Notes: a model not told the origin generated them from the letters alone. A stretch of DNA of 64,000 nucleotides from Nonomuraea sp. SYSU D8015 (GCF_008065375.1 NZ_VJYI01000010.1:124001-188000); one strand, 5' to 3'. Shown: positions 50,802 to 60,023, numbered from the stretch's first letter. Made by a program: numbers and translations.

Positions 50802-51662
50802 GTGTGGAGCGAAGTACGACCGCCGACGACGACTCAGGTCCGCGACGCCTTCGGTGTCGAGGTGGGCGAGCTGCGGCCGCATCCGGGCGGGTTCGAAGCG
50901 GATGCGTTCACCGACGGGCGCTGGTTCGTGAAACTTTGGCGTCAGCAGCCCGACAGCGACGCCAGTCTGGCGCTGACTGCTGAGTTGGCAGCTCGGGGCA
51001 TCCCCGTTGCTGCGGCGGAGCGAGCACTTGACGGCTCGTACACCTCCGAGCACCATGGCCGGCGCTACGCGCTGTTCCCGTTCGTCGACGGCCGCCAGGG
51101 AACGTGGAACGACGCTGACGCGATCGCGCGGGCGATGCGCGCCGTGCACGAGATCACCGAGCTCGTCCTGCCCCGCACCGATATGGACGAGTGGTGCATC
51201 GAGGTGCTGCGCGACCGGCACGACCACCCTTGGATCGTCGACCGCCGCGACGAGGTCATGGCCAACGTTGACCGGCTCGAAGCGGTGATCGAACGGGCAC
51301 GCGCGATCGACGTGCCCCACGTCGTGTGCCACCACGACCTGTTCCCTCACAACGTCCTCGTTGACCGCGACGGTCGCATCGCGACGCTGCTCGACTGGGG
51401 TCACGCGATGCTGGCGCCACGCGAGCACGATGTGTTCGCCGCCTTGTGCGGGCCCGACCCCGTGCGCTTCCTGCGCGCCTACGGCGCGGAGCGACTCGAC
51501 CTCACCCACCTCGAGTACGCCCGGCTCGCCCGCTCGCTGCGCGACCTTGCAGTTCGCGTCTACAACGAGGTCGACCTGGAGGGCGTCAACACCTGGGGTT
51601 TCGACGGGTTGCGCCGAGTGGACGCCGATCTAGTTCTCTCCCGACCTTTTTGCGATCGTTGA
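50802..51662 (+). CDS. APH-family phosphotransferase
   Basis: 286 residues. The kinase fold shows FVKLWRQQPDSDASLALTAE (ATP-binding Lys), the catalytic loop VVCHHDLFPHNVLVDRDGRI and the DFG-like LLDWGHAMLAPREHDVFAAL. The family phosphorylates aminoglycosides, macrolides or other small alcohols. The length is normal, and an ATP-binding Gly loop is weak but present (GELRPHPGGFEADAF). The GTG start lacks a clear ribosome site. Confidence 0.85.
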   Translation: MWSEVRPPTTTQVRDAFGVEVGELRPHPGGFEADAFTDGRWFVKLWRQQPDSDASLALTAELAARGIPVAAAERALDGSYTSEHHGRRYALFPFVDGRQGTWNDADAIARAMRAVHEITELVLPRTDMDEWCIEVLRDRHDHPWIVDRRDEVMANVDRLEAVIERARAIDVPHVVCHHDLFPHNVLVDRDGRIATLLDWGHAMLAPREHDVFAALCGPDPVRFLRAYGAERLDLTHLEYARLARSLRDLAVRVYNEVDLEGVNTWGFDGLRRVDADLVLSRPFCDR

Positions 51663-52077
51663 GGTCGCCCGATGCGTCGATCGACGAGATTGCGGCGCGA
51701 TCGACGCCAGATCACGGTTCTGGATCCGCTCATTCCGCTGGCGGGTGTTCGAGTTCGTCGCTGAGCAGGTGGGCCCGCCAGGTCAGTGCCATCCGCCTGG
51801 TCGGCGTCCCGACGCAGCAGATCAGGTTCACCACCGATCGCGCCCAGGCCATCGCCGAGCTCTGCGACGGCGCCGAGGCGGCCATCGCAGCCGTCCGGGA
51901 CCCTGACCACCGGCTCCACCCTGGACGACGCGGCGCCGGCGGCATTCCTGGACGAGAACGGCGGGCTGCTGTGAGCCGGCGGCAGACATCCCCGGCGGAC
52001 TTCACAGCGCGACGCGATGGGCTTCACGCAGGCCGAGTACGACGTCGCCGACGTGATGACCTGGCTGCGCTGCAACC
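51663..52077. other. Intergenic stretch, possible gene debris
   Basis: One plus-strand frame near 51780-51910 (VPTQQIRFTTDRAQAIAELC, DGAEAAIAAVRDPDHRL) looks coding-like but has no start, no stop context and no recognised family. Confidence 0.35.
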
Positions 52078-52410
52078 ATGGGCGCGAGGTTCATGCCCTC
52101 GACCGACCTGGCCCGGCGCCGGGTCTGGGTCACCCGCTACATGCGCGACGGACACGGCGACGAGTTCAGCGCCCGCGACGAGATGTCCACCGCACGAGCG
52201 GCGATGACGTCGGTGAAGGACATGCACCGCGCCACCACCTTCGAGGCCGGCAACCCCCACTCGATCGCCCGAAGGGGTTCGAAACGATGGCCCAAGCCGC
52301 CGACGAGTGCATCACCAAGGTCGTCGGCCTCGACAAACTCGGCCCCCCGACCCCGAGCGGCAGCTGAAGCCTGGGAAACGCCCGAAACCCTGGGGCCCCT
52401 GGCCTGAGGG
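52078..52410 (+). repeat. Dispersed degenerate gene repeat, copy A
   Basis: The frame MGARFMPSTDLARRRVWVTR, YMRDGHGDEFSARDEMSTAR, AAMTSVKDMHRATTFEAGNP runs to about 52270 and then shifts to AQAADECITKVVGLDKLG. Copy B lies at 58640-58975 in the same orientation with long identical blocks such as aaggacatgcaccgcgccac. Both are broken by different frameshifts. The family is unknown. Confidence 0.7.
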
Positions 52411-52544
52411 CATCACTGCTCAAGGCGACCGGCCAAAGTGCCTTCTCCGAACTACGAAACGATCATGAATGCTGCTGGTTGTCAGGCCGTTGCCTGCGCG
52501 TCCCGAAGCGGGGCTCTCCTGAGAGGGTGAGGGTCTGGGCCAGG

Positions 52545-52765
52545 TCGCGATATAGGTGGGCATGCCCAGATCGACGGCGGCGTTGCGGCGGGCGATGAGC
52601 CCGTCGACTTGGGCGAGTTTGGCTTCGGTGGCGGCGAGGCTGACGTGGAGCCCTTCGGCTTCGCCGGTCCAGCCCGCACGTTCGGGCGGCTTCGGTGATG
52701 CGGGCGAGCAGGTTGTCGCGGATCTCCTGGAGCCGACGCTGCCGGGCAGGGTCGATGTGCAAGAG
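52545..52765 (-). pseudogene. Integrase C-terminal tail fragment 1
   Basis: IDPARQRRLQEIRDNLLARI in one frame and ERAGWTGEAEGLHVSLAATE, AKLAQVDGLIARRNAAVDLG in another. This is the characteristic end of actinomycete integrases (LxEIRDNLxARIAEAExEGWLGEVEGL). One frameshift is seen; the rest of the gene is absent. Confidence 0.6.
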
Positions 52766-52926
52766 TGGGCACCGAATGCAGGACTCCCTCCACTATGGGG
52801 CCGTTCTTCCCAAAGCCTCTGATCTGCAGCTCCCTGAAACCGAATCGGTGATGCCAGAGGAGTCACAGCGAGATGTTCCGGAGAGCGAGAGCCGCTCCGC
52901 CTGCCGCCTCAGTACTGTGACTTCGC

Positions 52927-53829
52927 ATGACCGACACCGAGATTGAGATCACCGCAGACCTGGTCCGCGACCTGCTGCAGGAGCAACATCCAGATCTTGC
53001 AGGGCTGGCCATCCGCGAGGTGGCGGGCGGCTGGGGCAACCAAATGTGGCGCCTCGGGGACGAGTTGGCCGTGCGCATGCAGCGCATGGACCCTACCCCG
53101 GAGCTCCAGCTCAAGGAGCGGCGGTGGCTACCTGTGCTCGCGCCGCGCCTGCCGCTCCCGGTGCCGACCCCGGTGCGGTTCGGCGAACCGTCCGAGCGCT
53201 TCCCCAAGCACTGGACCGTGATGACGTGGGTTCCCGGCGAGCCGCTGGACCACGGCTCGATCAGCCGCGGCGCCCACGCGGCCGACACGCTGGCGGGCTT
53301 CCTCAGGGCGCTCCATGTGAAGGCGCCCGCCGAGGCCCCGGCCAGTTCGGACTTCGGCGCTCACCCCAAGAGGTGCACGGGCGGCTTCGAGCAGTTCTTG
53401 CAGGCCATTGACCCCGACGCCGTCGGCGATGTCCGCGCCGTCCGGGCCGTCTGGGCCGATGCCGTCGCGGCCCCCGAGTGGGAGGGCCCGCCGATGTGGG
53501 TGCACGGTGACCTCCATCCCGCGAATGTCGTCGTCTCGGACGGGACGCTCTCGGGCGTGATCGATTTCGGTGCCTTGTTCGCCGGCGATCCGGCGTGGGA
53601 CCTCGCCGCCGCGTGGGTGCTGCTCCCCGCGGGCACGGCCGCACGGTTCTTCGACGCGTACGGGCACGCGGACGAGGCGGCGATCCGGCGCGCCCGCGGG
53701 CTGGCCGCGATGAAGAGCCTCTTCCTGATGCTCATGGGGCAGAACGGAGATCGGGGCCTTCCCGGCGGCAAGCCGAACTGGGGACCTGCAGGCCGGGCGG
53801 CACTTGATCGTGTTCTGAAGGGCGTTTGA
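52927..53829 (+). CDS. APH-family phosphotransferase
   Basis: 300 residues. IREVAGGWGNQMWRLGDELA (N-lobe), the ATP-binding VRMQRMDPTPELQLKERRWL, MTWVPGEPLDHGSI, the catalytic loop MWVHGDLHPANVVVSDGTLS and GVIDFGALFAGDPAWDLAAA are all intact. It resembles the aminoglycoside-phosphotransferase group that includes many uncharacterised kinases. Resistance to a specific drug cannot be claimed. Intact gene between two integrase fragments. Confidence 0.9.
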   Translation: MTDTEIEITADLVRDLLQEQHPDLAGLAIREVAGGWGNQMWRLGDELAVRMQRMDPTPELQLKERRWLPVLAPRLPLPVPTPVRFGEPSERFPKHWTVMTWVPGEPLDHGSISRGAHAADTLAGFLRALHVKAPAEAPASSDFGAHPKRCTGGFEQFLQAIDPDAVGDVRAVRAVWADAVAAPEWEGPPMWVHGDLHPANVVVSDGTLSGVIDFGALFAGDPAWDLAAAWVLLPAGTAARFFDAYGHADEAAIRRARGLAAMKSLFLMLMGQNGDRGLPGGKPNWGPAGRAALDRVLKGV

Positions 53830-53909
53830 TGTAGTCAGCCCGTCTTGTCCCGGTTCTCAGCTTCCCGAACCACGAGCCGGCCGATTGGTGGCATGCCGAT
53901 GAGCACCGG

Positions 53910-54262
53910 CTAGTCCTTCCGTCGCTCCCTGGCGTCAATCTGGCTGATCTCGTCATCGGTGGCGGCGAGGCTGACGGTCAGTTGCTCGACGTCGCCTAGC
54001 CATCCTTCACGTTCGGCTTCGGCGATCCTGGCATGGAGGTTCTCACGGATCTCTTCCAGGCGGGGCCGTTCGCCTGTCCCCACGATCAGTACCGGGCATC
54101 GAACCAGGCGTGCTCGTGGACACAGCTGCTTCCGTATGCTCGGCCGCACTGCCCCAGGGCCAGCTTGCGCCTCTCGAAGTGTCCGAGGAACTCCTGCCAG
54201 GCTCGGTGGGCTTCGAGGGCGTCCGAGGGATAGATCGCCGCGTAGCCCATCGTGGTGTTGAT
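53910..54262 (-). pseudogene. Integrase C-terminal fragment 2
   Basis: One frame: TMGYAAIYPSDALEAHRAWQ, EFLGHFERRKLALGQCGRAY, GSSCVHEHAW. A second frame: RCPVLIVGTGERPRLEEIRE, NLHARIAEAEREGWLGDVEQ, LTVSLAATDDEISQID. These join into about 115 residues of the same integrase family as fragment 1, with a frameshift near 54100 and no N-terminal part. Confidence 0.65.
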
Positions 54263-54378
54263 GTTGGATCAGCTGGCTCAGCAACGTAGGTGAGTTCCGG
54301 CAACACCTTGGGGAGCTGGAGTCCTCAGTCTGTTCCAAGGTGAGAGTGCGGGTCCTGCGGCTGCGGTCTAGCTGCGGT

Positions 54379-55367
54379 CTAGCGGAGGCGGGGAAGCAGT
54401 TCTTGTCCCAGAAGCGCGATCTGTTCCTCGGTCAGGGGACCGGGCACTGAGAGTGCGACTGATTCGGCGCCGGCCTGGTGGAGTTCGCCGATGGTGGTGG
54501 CGCAGTCGTGCGCGGTGCCGCAGACCGTCAGCGTCTCGATCCACTCACGGGGGATCTGGTCAGCGAACTCCTCCAGCGATCCGCATCGGGTGCGAAGTTT
54601 GTCCACCTTGTTGGCCAGCCCGGCGGGCTCCAGGTGTGCTCGGCTGGATGGTGAGGCCAGTTCGGCGGCGACCAGCGGGCGCAGGCGTTCTGCGGCCGCG
54701 GCCCTGTTCTCGCCAAGGTTGATCGGAGTGCCCACCAGGAGCGTCGCCTGTCCCGAACGTGCGGCTGCGCGTCGCCCTTGGGTGATCAGGTCGGCGGCGT
54801 GCCTGATGTAGGCGGGGGTGACCGGCCAGGCCAGGATCACACCGTCGGCGCTGTGACCGGCCAATTCCAGGGACTTGTGGCCTCGAACTCCGGCCAGGAC
54901 CGGCGGCGCCGCTGCGGGTGGGTGATCCAAGCGGACCGCGTCCAGGTGCACGTAGTCGCCACTGGTGGTCACGGTCTGCCCGGCCAGCAAGGCGCGTACT
55001 GCCTCCAACCGCTCGCGGAGCGCGGTCAGGGGGAATGCGGCGCTGCGCCGACCTGGCGCATCCAGTCGGGCATGCCGTGACCGAGCCCGGCCACGATGCG
55101 ATGCGGGTAGAGGTCAGCGAGGGCAGCGAGTTCCATGGCGGCGAAGGCCGCGTTGCGGGCGGCAGCCGGCAGGATGCCCAGGACCACGGCGATGCGGTTG
55201 GTGGCGGCCAGGGCGGCCGACGCGGCGGCGACGCCGCCGGCGAAGAAGCAGTCCTCCGCAAGCCAGATCTCGTCGAACCCGGCGTCCTCGGCGTGCCGGG
55301 CGATCGCCGGAATCCGCGGGGGCGGCAACTGCGGCGGCAGGGACAACCCGACCCGGAATGATCTCAT
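54379..55367 (-). pseudogene. LLM-class flavin-dependent oxidoreductase split by one frameshift
   Basis: N-terminal part 55026-55367: MRSFRVGLSLPPQLPPPRIP, AIARHAEDAGFDEIWLAEDC, AVVLGILPAAARNAAFAAME, IVAGLGHGMPDWMRQVGAAP. C-terminal part 54379-55008: EAVRALLAGQTVTTSGDYVH, PPVLAGVRGHKSLELAGHSA, DGVILAWPVTP and a normal end. Together they make a full luciferase-like enzyme (about 330 residues). The break is at a run of five C near 55033: one extra C would restore the frame. It is either a young pseudogene or a sequencing error. Confidence 0.8.
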
Positions 55368-55379
55368 TCGAGCTATCAA

Positions 55380-55810
55380 ACCAGGTCAGTGAGGCAGCCG
55401 GGAAGGCCCTGCCGGCGCATCAGTTGTCGCTATGCTGCTCGGCGCGGATCGCCCGCATACAGCTCGACCTCGGACTCGGGGGCACAGCCGACTCCTTCAC
55501 CCGCCGCCCTCAGCATCCCACCGCAACCACCCAAGCGTTACCAAAACTCGCCAACACCGCCGAACCCGCCCTGCAGGCGTTCTCGGGACTGACTGTCCTG
55601 AGCCGTCAAGCCTTGAGCGTGTGACAGCGATGTACGTGGTCGTCAACGGCTGGCCCGTGGGCAGCCACCTGAACGAGGTGATGGCCACACGTGGGGGTGT
55701 GTGCGTCGGTCACTTCTGCACGTGAGGGGACGATCGCTGCTGGAAGAGAGCACCTGCGAGGCCGTGCCGAGGATGATGAGCTCCCGCGTCCGCCCATCGT
55801 AGCCGCGCGT
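55380..55810. other. Intergenic stretch without supported gene
   Basis: No convincing coding frame on either strand between the LLM gene and the ArsR promoter. I see nothing specific in it. Confidence 0.45.
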
Positions 55811-55811
55811 C

Positions 55812-55861
55812 TTGACAGGCAGCCATACGGCTGCCTAAATTAAAGGCAGCCGAAAGGCTGC
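55812..55861 (+). promoter_or_regulatory. Promoter with two ArsR-type operators
   Basis: TTGACA (55812-55817), 18 bp, TAAATT (55836-55841). aggcagcc/ggctgcct (55817-55824 and 55829-55836) fills the spacer, and gcagcc/ggctgc (55846-55851 and 55856-55861) lies downstream of the -10. Two equal hairpin-like operators around a promoter directly before an ArsR gene indicate autorepression. Confidence 0.75.
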
Positions 55862-55895
55862 ATATCGATACGGCAACCCGGGTACGAGGGTGGGC

Positions 55896-56687
55896 ATGGA
55901 CGAGGTGTTCAAGGCACTGGCCGATCCGAGCCGGCGCGCGCTGCTCGACTCGCTCAACGCCCGCAACGGGCAGACGCTGCGCGAGCTGTGCGCCGGACTT
56001 GACATGGCCAGGCAGTCCGTCAGCAAGCACCTCGCGGTGTTGGAGGAGGCCGGGCTCGTCGCCACCGTGCGGCGGGGCCGGGAGAAGCTGCACTACCTCA
56101 ACGCCGCGCCCGTGCAAGAGATCGCCCACCGGTGGATCAGCCGCTACGACCGGGCCAGGGTCCAAGCCCTGGCGGACCTGAAACTCGCCCTGGAGGAGAC
56201 CCCGATGGACGCGCCGACCTTCGTCTACACCACCTACATCCGCACCACCCCGCAGAAGCTCTGGCAGGCGCTGACCGAGCCCGCCTTCACCCGCCGCTAC
56301 TGGGCCACGGAGTTCACTACGGACTGGTCCGTCGGCTCGCCGATGACCTGGGACAACCACGGCGTGCTGATCAGCGACCCGGAGCAGGTCGTGCTGGAGG
56401 CCGAACCCTACAGTCGGCTCTCCTACACCTGGCACGCCATCACCCCGGAGCTCGCCAAGCGCTTCGGCTGGGACGAGGAGTTGCTCGCCCGGCTGTCCGG
56501 CGAGGCCCGCTCGAAGGTCACCTTCATGATTGAGGAGGCCGGGCAGGTCGTGAAGCTCACCGTCGTGCACGACGGCTTCGAGCCCGGATCGAGCCTGGCC
56601 GAGATGGTCAGCCACGGCTGGCCGAACGTGGTGGCGAGCCTGAAGTCGCTGCTTGAGACCGGCGAACCGCTGCCGGCCGATGCGTGA
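55896..56687 (+). CDS. ArsR-AHSA1 fusion regulator
   Basis: 263 residues. Residues 1-95 are an ArsR-type winged helix: MDEVFKALADPSRRALLDSL, LRELCAGLDMARQSVSKHLA, VLEEAGLVATVRRGREKLHY. Residues 105-255 are an AHSA1/SRPBCC ligand-binding domain: YTTYIRTTPQKLWQALTEPA, RRYWATEFTTDWSVGSPMTW, SRLSYTWHAITPE. There are no metal-binding Cys, so the signal is probably a small molecule held in the SRPBCC pocket. The ATG at 55896 has GAGGG five bases upstream. It should bind the paired operators in front of it. Confidence 0.9.
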   Translation: MDEVFKALADPSRRALLDSLNARNGQTLRELCAGLDMARQSVSKHLAVLEEAGLVATVRRGREKLHYLNAAPVQEIAHRWISRYDRARVQALADLKLALEETPMDAPTFVYTTYIRTTPQKLWQALTEPAFTRRYWATEFTTDWSVGSPMTWDNHGVLISDPEQVVLEAEPYSRLSYTWHAITPELAKRFGWDEELLARLSGEARSKVTFMIEEAGQVVKLTVVHDGFEPGSSLAEMVSHGWPNVVASLKSLLETGEPLPADA

Positions 56688-56754
56688 CCTCCCGGATCAG
56701 GGCTCGACGAGGTCGCGAGGTGCCGCCGGGCCGGCCCGCCTACTAGGCGACCGC

Positions 56755-56886
56755 TCAGAGGAAGGCGAGCAGCCCGAAGAGCACCGCGGTCGCGCCGAGC
56801 GTCATCCAGAAGCCGCCGTGCCTGCGGTAGGCGCGCACGGAGTTGCGCCGGTGCGCCTCCTCGCGGCCGCGCGCCACCCGGACCAT
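56755..56886 (-). CDS. Small membrane protein, 43 aa
   Basis: An ATG at 56886 opens MVRVARGREEAHRRNSVRAY, RRHGGFWMTLGATAVLFGLL, AFL. It has a basic 25-residue cytosolic head and one C-terminal membrane helix. The codon third positions are G/C-rich as in real genes. No clear ribosome site was seen, so a leaderless transcript is possible. Confidence 0.45.
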   Translation of the reverse strand: MVRVARGREEAHRRNSVRAYRRHGGFWMTLGATAVLFGLLAFL

Positions 56887-56938
56887 ATGTGTTAGAGGTT
56901 CTAAGTGAGGTGCTCGCTCGTCGGCGTGGTCACCTCAG

Positions 56939-57745
56939 CTAATCGTCCGAGCCCGCAGCCGACGGCGGTACCTCGACGACGAAGACCAGGAAGGCGAGCT
57001 TGTCCGCGAAGTCCTGGAAGTCGTCGGGGAACAGCTCACGGGCGGCCGGGTCGGCCTGCGGCTCGCTGATGACGGCAAGGCGGAAGCCGGCGGTGGTGAA
57101 GGCGTCGGTCATCGCGTGCAACGGCCTGGTCCAGAAGGTCATCGGGTAGGACTGTCCGTTGAACGTCCATGCGTCGGTATAGCTGGTGGTGGCGAAATAG
57201 CTGGGCCGAGGGTTCTGGGCCAGGTGCTCCACGAAGGGGTGGTTGACCGACGCGATCAGCCGGCCGCCGGGCCTGAGCACTCGCCGCATCTCGGCCAGGG
57301 CCGGTCCCCAGTCCTCCAGGTAGTGCAGCACCAGCGACGCGACCACGTCGTCGAACGCGCCGTCGGCGAACGGCAGCGGATCACGCAGGTCGACCACGTG
57401 CAGGTCCGCGTCGTCGCCGAGCCGCCGCCTGGCCAGCGCCAGCATCCCGGCGCTGGCGTCGATGCCGGTGACGACGGCACCGCGGTCGCGTAGGGCGGCG
57501 GACAGGGGGCCTGAGCCGCAGCCGGCGTCCAGGATCCGGCGGCCGGCCACGTCTCCGGCGAGGGTTATGATCGCGGGCCGCGCCCAGTACGCGTTCATGA
57601 TGTTGTTCTCGGTCTCCGCCGAGTACGCCTCGGCGAAACCTTCGTAATCGTTCACCTGGTCCGGATCTGCAGCCTGGGTTGCGGTCGAAACCCAGGCAGG
57701 CTGCCCTGTGGCGATGTTCTCGGGCAGGTCGGTTGCGCGGTCCAT
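56939..57745 (-). CDS. Class I SAM-dependent methyltransferase
   Basis: 268 residues. Motif I RRILDAGCGSGPLSAALRDR, VVTGIDASAGMLALARRRLG, DVVASLVLHYLEDWGPALAE and MRRVLRPGGRLIASVNHPFV form a complete Methyltransf_11 domain (about 65-180). The C-terminal part (SYPMTFWTRPLHAMTDAFTT) is that of the UbiE/small-molecule type. The substrate is unknown. Confidence 0.9.
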   Translation of the reverse strand: MDRATDLPENIATGQPAWVSTATQAADPDQVNDYEGFAEAYSAETENNIMNAYWARPAIITLAGDVAGRRILDAGCGSGPLSAALRDRGAVVTGIDASAGMLALARRRLGDDADLHVVDLRDPLPFADGAFDDVVASLVLHYLEDWGPALAEMRRVLRPGGRLIASVNHPFVEHLAQNPRPSYFATTSYTDAWTFNGQSYPMTFWTRPLHAMTDAFTTAGFRLAVISEPQADPAARELFPDDFQDFADKLAFLVFVVEVPPSAAGSDD

Positions 57746-58059
57746 CGTCGCAGCCTAGCGATCTTTGGTCGTGTTTCTGGACGTTCATGTCAAGTTTCCC
57801 GATGCACGAGCGCATCGGCGCCGTGAGCCACTCAAACTTCGAGGGCACACAGGTCCAATAGTTCGATGTCACAGGACAATGAGTTTGGACAGCGCGGGGG
57901 TCGGTGTTCGCGAGGAGGGCCGGGAGCGTCGGCGAGTCCGGTGAGTCGGCCAAGCCGGGCCTGGTGGTGCATGGCCAAGATCTGCCTGTGACCGTGGGCG
58001 CGGCGCTGCGGCCCCATCCGCTTACAACCGATGAGAGCCGACCACCGAGGAGAAGGCCA
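57746..58059. other. Intergenic stretch without gene
   Basis: No supported coding frame. I see nothing recognisable apart from the upstream region of the methyltransferase. Confidence 0.4.
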
Positions 58060-58375
58060 GTCGCGAGCATCACAGACTTCGTCGCCAGGATTCCGTGCCC
58101 GGGAGCCGCACTGGGCTACTGGTCCGTCCTCGATTCGCCGGTGTCCGCCGAGCGCATCGCGCGCCTCGGCTACGACTGCGTGTGCCTGGACGTCCAGCAC
58201 GGACTGCTGGGCTACTCGGGGCTGCTGAGCGGTCTGACGGCGATCGACGCGGGCGGCGTGTCCGCGGGCTTGGTCAGGGTCGGGGCCAACGATCCTGCCC
58301 GCCGCCACCGTGCTGGTCCTCGCCATGATCGAGACCGCGCAGGGGCTGGCGAACATGGAGGCGATCTGCGCGACC
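58060..58375 (+). pseudogene. HpcH/HpaI aldolase with internal deletion
   Basis: The first part ASITDFVARIPCPGAALGYW, SVLDSPVSAERIARLGYDCV, CLDVQHGLLGYSGLLSGLTA, GGVSAGLVRVGANDP matches the beginning of HpaI aldolases, including DVQHG. The frame then breaks. The end segment in another frame (VLVLAMIETAQGLANMEAIC) belongs about 70 residues further on in the family. So a deletion plus frameshift has destroyed it, and the C-terminus is missing too. Confidence 0.7.
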
Positions 58376-58639
58376 CCAGCCACAGGCCCCGCGGGGTGGC
58401 GGCGACCTGGGCCAAGCCGGTGGCGGTGCGGGATCGCAGCGCGGCCAAGGCCGGTGTCCAGGCCTCGGAGGGGGTGGCGGGCAGACAGGCGGTCAGGTAG
58501 CCGGCGGCGGCTTGGGGGGTGATGGGTTTGGGGACGATGACCGCGGCGGCGGTCAGGGGCCGGCCGGTTTCGCGGATGGCGGTGGTGAACTCGGCGCGGC
58601 GGCTTGTCGCCCGGGTGATCGCGGCCAACCGGGGCGACC
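58376..58639. other. Coding-like debris of unknown family
   Basis: On the minus strand a frame reads AITRATSRRAEFTTAIRETG, RPLTAAAVIVPKPITPQAAA, GYLTACLPATPSEAWTPALA, which looks protein-like but has no start or stop of its own and no recognised family. Confidence 0.3.
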
Positions 58640-58975
58640 GCCTGGAAAGGTTCATGCCCTCGGCGGACCCTGCCCGGCGCCGGGTCTGGGCCCCCGTTAC
58701 ATGCGCCACGGACACGGGGATGAGTTCACCGCCCGCGACGCGATGGCCGCCGCACGAGCGGCGATGACGCCGGTCAAGGACATGCACCGCGCCACCACCT
58801 TCGAGGCCGGCGATCCCCGCTCGATCGCCCGCAAGGAGTTCGCCACGACGGCCCGAGCCACCGACGAGTGCATCACCAAGGTCGGCCGGCATCGCGCAGG
58901 AAGAAACCGACCCTGCCCGGCATCTGACGGCCTGGGAACGCCCGAACCCGTCGCCCTCCTGCACTGAGGGCACTA
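58640..58975 (+). repeat. Dispersed degenerate gene repeat, copy B
   Basis: Frames give FMPSADPARRRVW and then, after a shift, RYMRHGHGDEFTARDAMAAA, RAAMTPVKDMHRATTFEAGD, PRSIARKEFATTARATDECI, TKVG. It matches copy A (52078-52410) over nearly its whole length. The frameshift is at a different place from copy A. Confidence 0.7.
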
Positions 58976-59089
58976 CACATTACGATCCCGCCCGGAACGT
59001 CCAGCGGGGTCTTTTCACGCGGCTCATGCACCGCTCGACGGCCTCACTGACGCGACGGTCGCGGGCAGCCCACTTGCCTGGGCTCGCAG

Positions 59090-59554
59090 TCAGACGGTCT
59101 CACCCAACTGTTCGGCCAGCCGCTCCAGGCCACCCTTGATGAGCTGGCCGTACTCGTCGTCGCCAAGCGCGCCGATCCCGTCCCGCGCCTGCTGGAGGTG
59201 CTCACGGGCGCGGCCGAGATCGCCCAGCTTGCGATAGCACTCACTCAAGTTCAGGTGCAACGACGGATACAAGCCGGCCACCGAAAGCGGCACCCCGGCT
59301 TGGGCCACCCGCTCATCGGTGATCATGCCTGCGGCGGCAAGCGCTCGCAGGTCCCACATCAGCTCCTGGTGCACGTCGTCCTGCACATCGGCCATCGAGT
59401 GGGCAAGGACGCAAACATGCAGCGGGTCGCCTTGCTCGCCGCCGATGTCGTCCCAGATCTGCGCGAACAACTCGCGGGCGGCTTCACGCTGACCTTGATG
59501 GTGATGTAACTCCACCCCCTGGCCGATCCGGGCCATCGTGGGGTCGGCGGTCAT
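59090..59554 (-). CDS. TPR-like hypothetical protein, 154 aa
   Basis: A complete 154-residue soluble helical protein: QGQREAARELFAQIWDDIGG, HSMADVQDDVHQELMWDLRA, and a TPR-type pair SLHLNLSECYRKLGDLGRAR, EHLQQARDGIGALGDDEYGQ. AAGGAG lies six bases before the ATG. Probably a protein-binding adaptor. Actinomycete homologues of unknown role are common. Confidence 0.75.
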   Translation of the reverse strand: MTADPTMARIGQGVELHHHQGQREAARELFAQIWDDIGGEQGDPLHVCVLAHSMADVQDDVHQELMWDLRALAAAGMITDERVAQAGVPLSVAGLYPSLHLNLSECYRKLGDLGRAREHLQQARDGIGALGDDEYGQLIKGGLERLAEQLGETV

Positions 59555-59796
59555 GAGCGGCTCCTTCGCTGTCGCAGGCGATCATGGTCAGCCTACTTGC
59601 CTTACGTGGCTTGACGACCTTCAACCGGCTGATCAGCAGGTTCGCTCGACAACCCCAGATGACCATCGGAGGCGGCAGCGGCGAGCAGCCCGGTGTAGGA
59701 GCCGCATTTTGCTGTCGAAATCCGAATCTCCGTGTCAGTCGGCCGTCGGATTCGACTTGCCGAGCGGACCGGCAGGCTAGGGGTGCCACTCCACGG

Positions 59797-60023
59797 CTGG
59801 TCTACCTGCAGTTCAGCGACCGCTACACGCTTTTCGCGGAAGCCGCCGCCGACCTTGTCGGACGGCGTTCGTCGCCGCCGGGACCGGCGCCATCGTCCAC
59901 GACTGGCTGATCAATGGCGCAGACCCTCTCGACCCGCAGGAACTGGCGCACCGCCTGCTCCGCCTCGCCGCGGTGTTGACCGACCGCCGCCCCTTCCGTC
60001 CCGAGCAAGGACACGATGAATGA
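59797..60023 (+). pseudogene. C-terminal fragment of a TetR-family regulator
   Basis: LVYLQFSDRYTLFAEAAADL in one frame, then in another VHDWLINGADPLDPQELAHR, LLRLAAVLTDRRPFRPEQ and a stop that overlaps the next ATG (ATGA). These are the last helices of a TetR ligand domain. The DNA-binding domain is missing. It was probably the regulator of the hydrolase that follows. Confidence 0.6.

Noticed and set aside
50286..51509. 407-codon minus-strand frame as a gene
   Set aside because: Its upper part mirrors the APH kinase gene; only pieces below 50760 resemble the integrase, in mixed frames.
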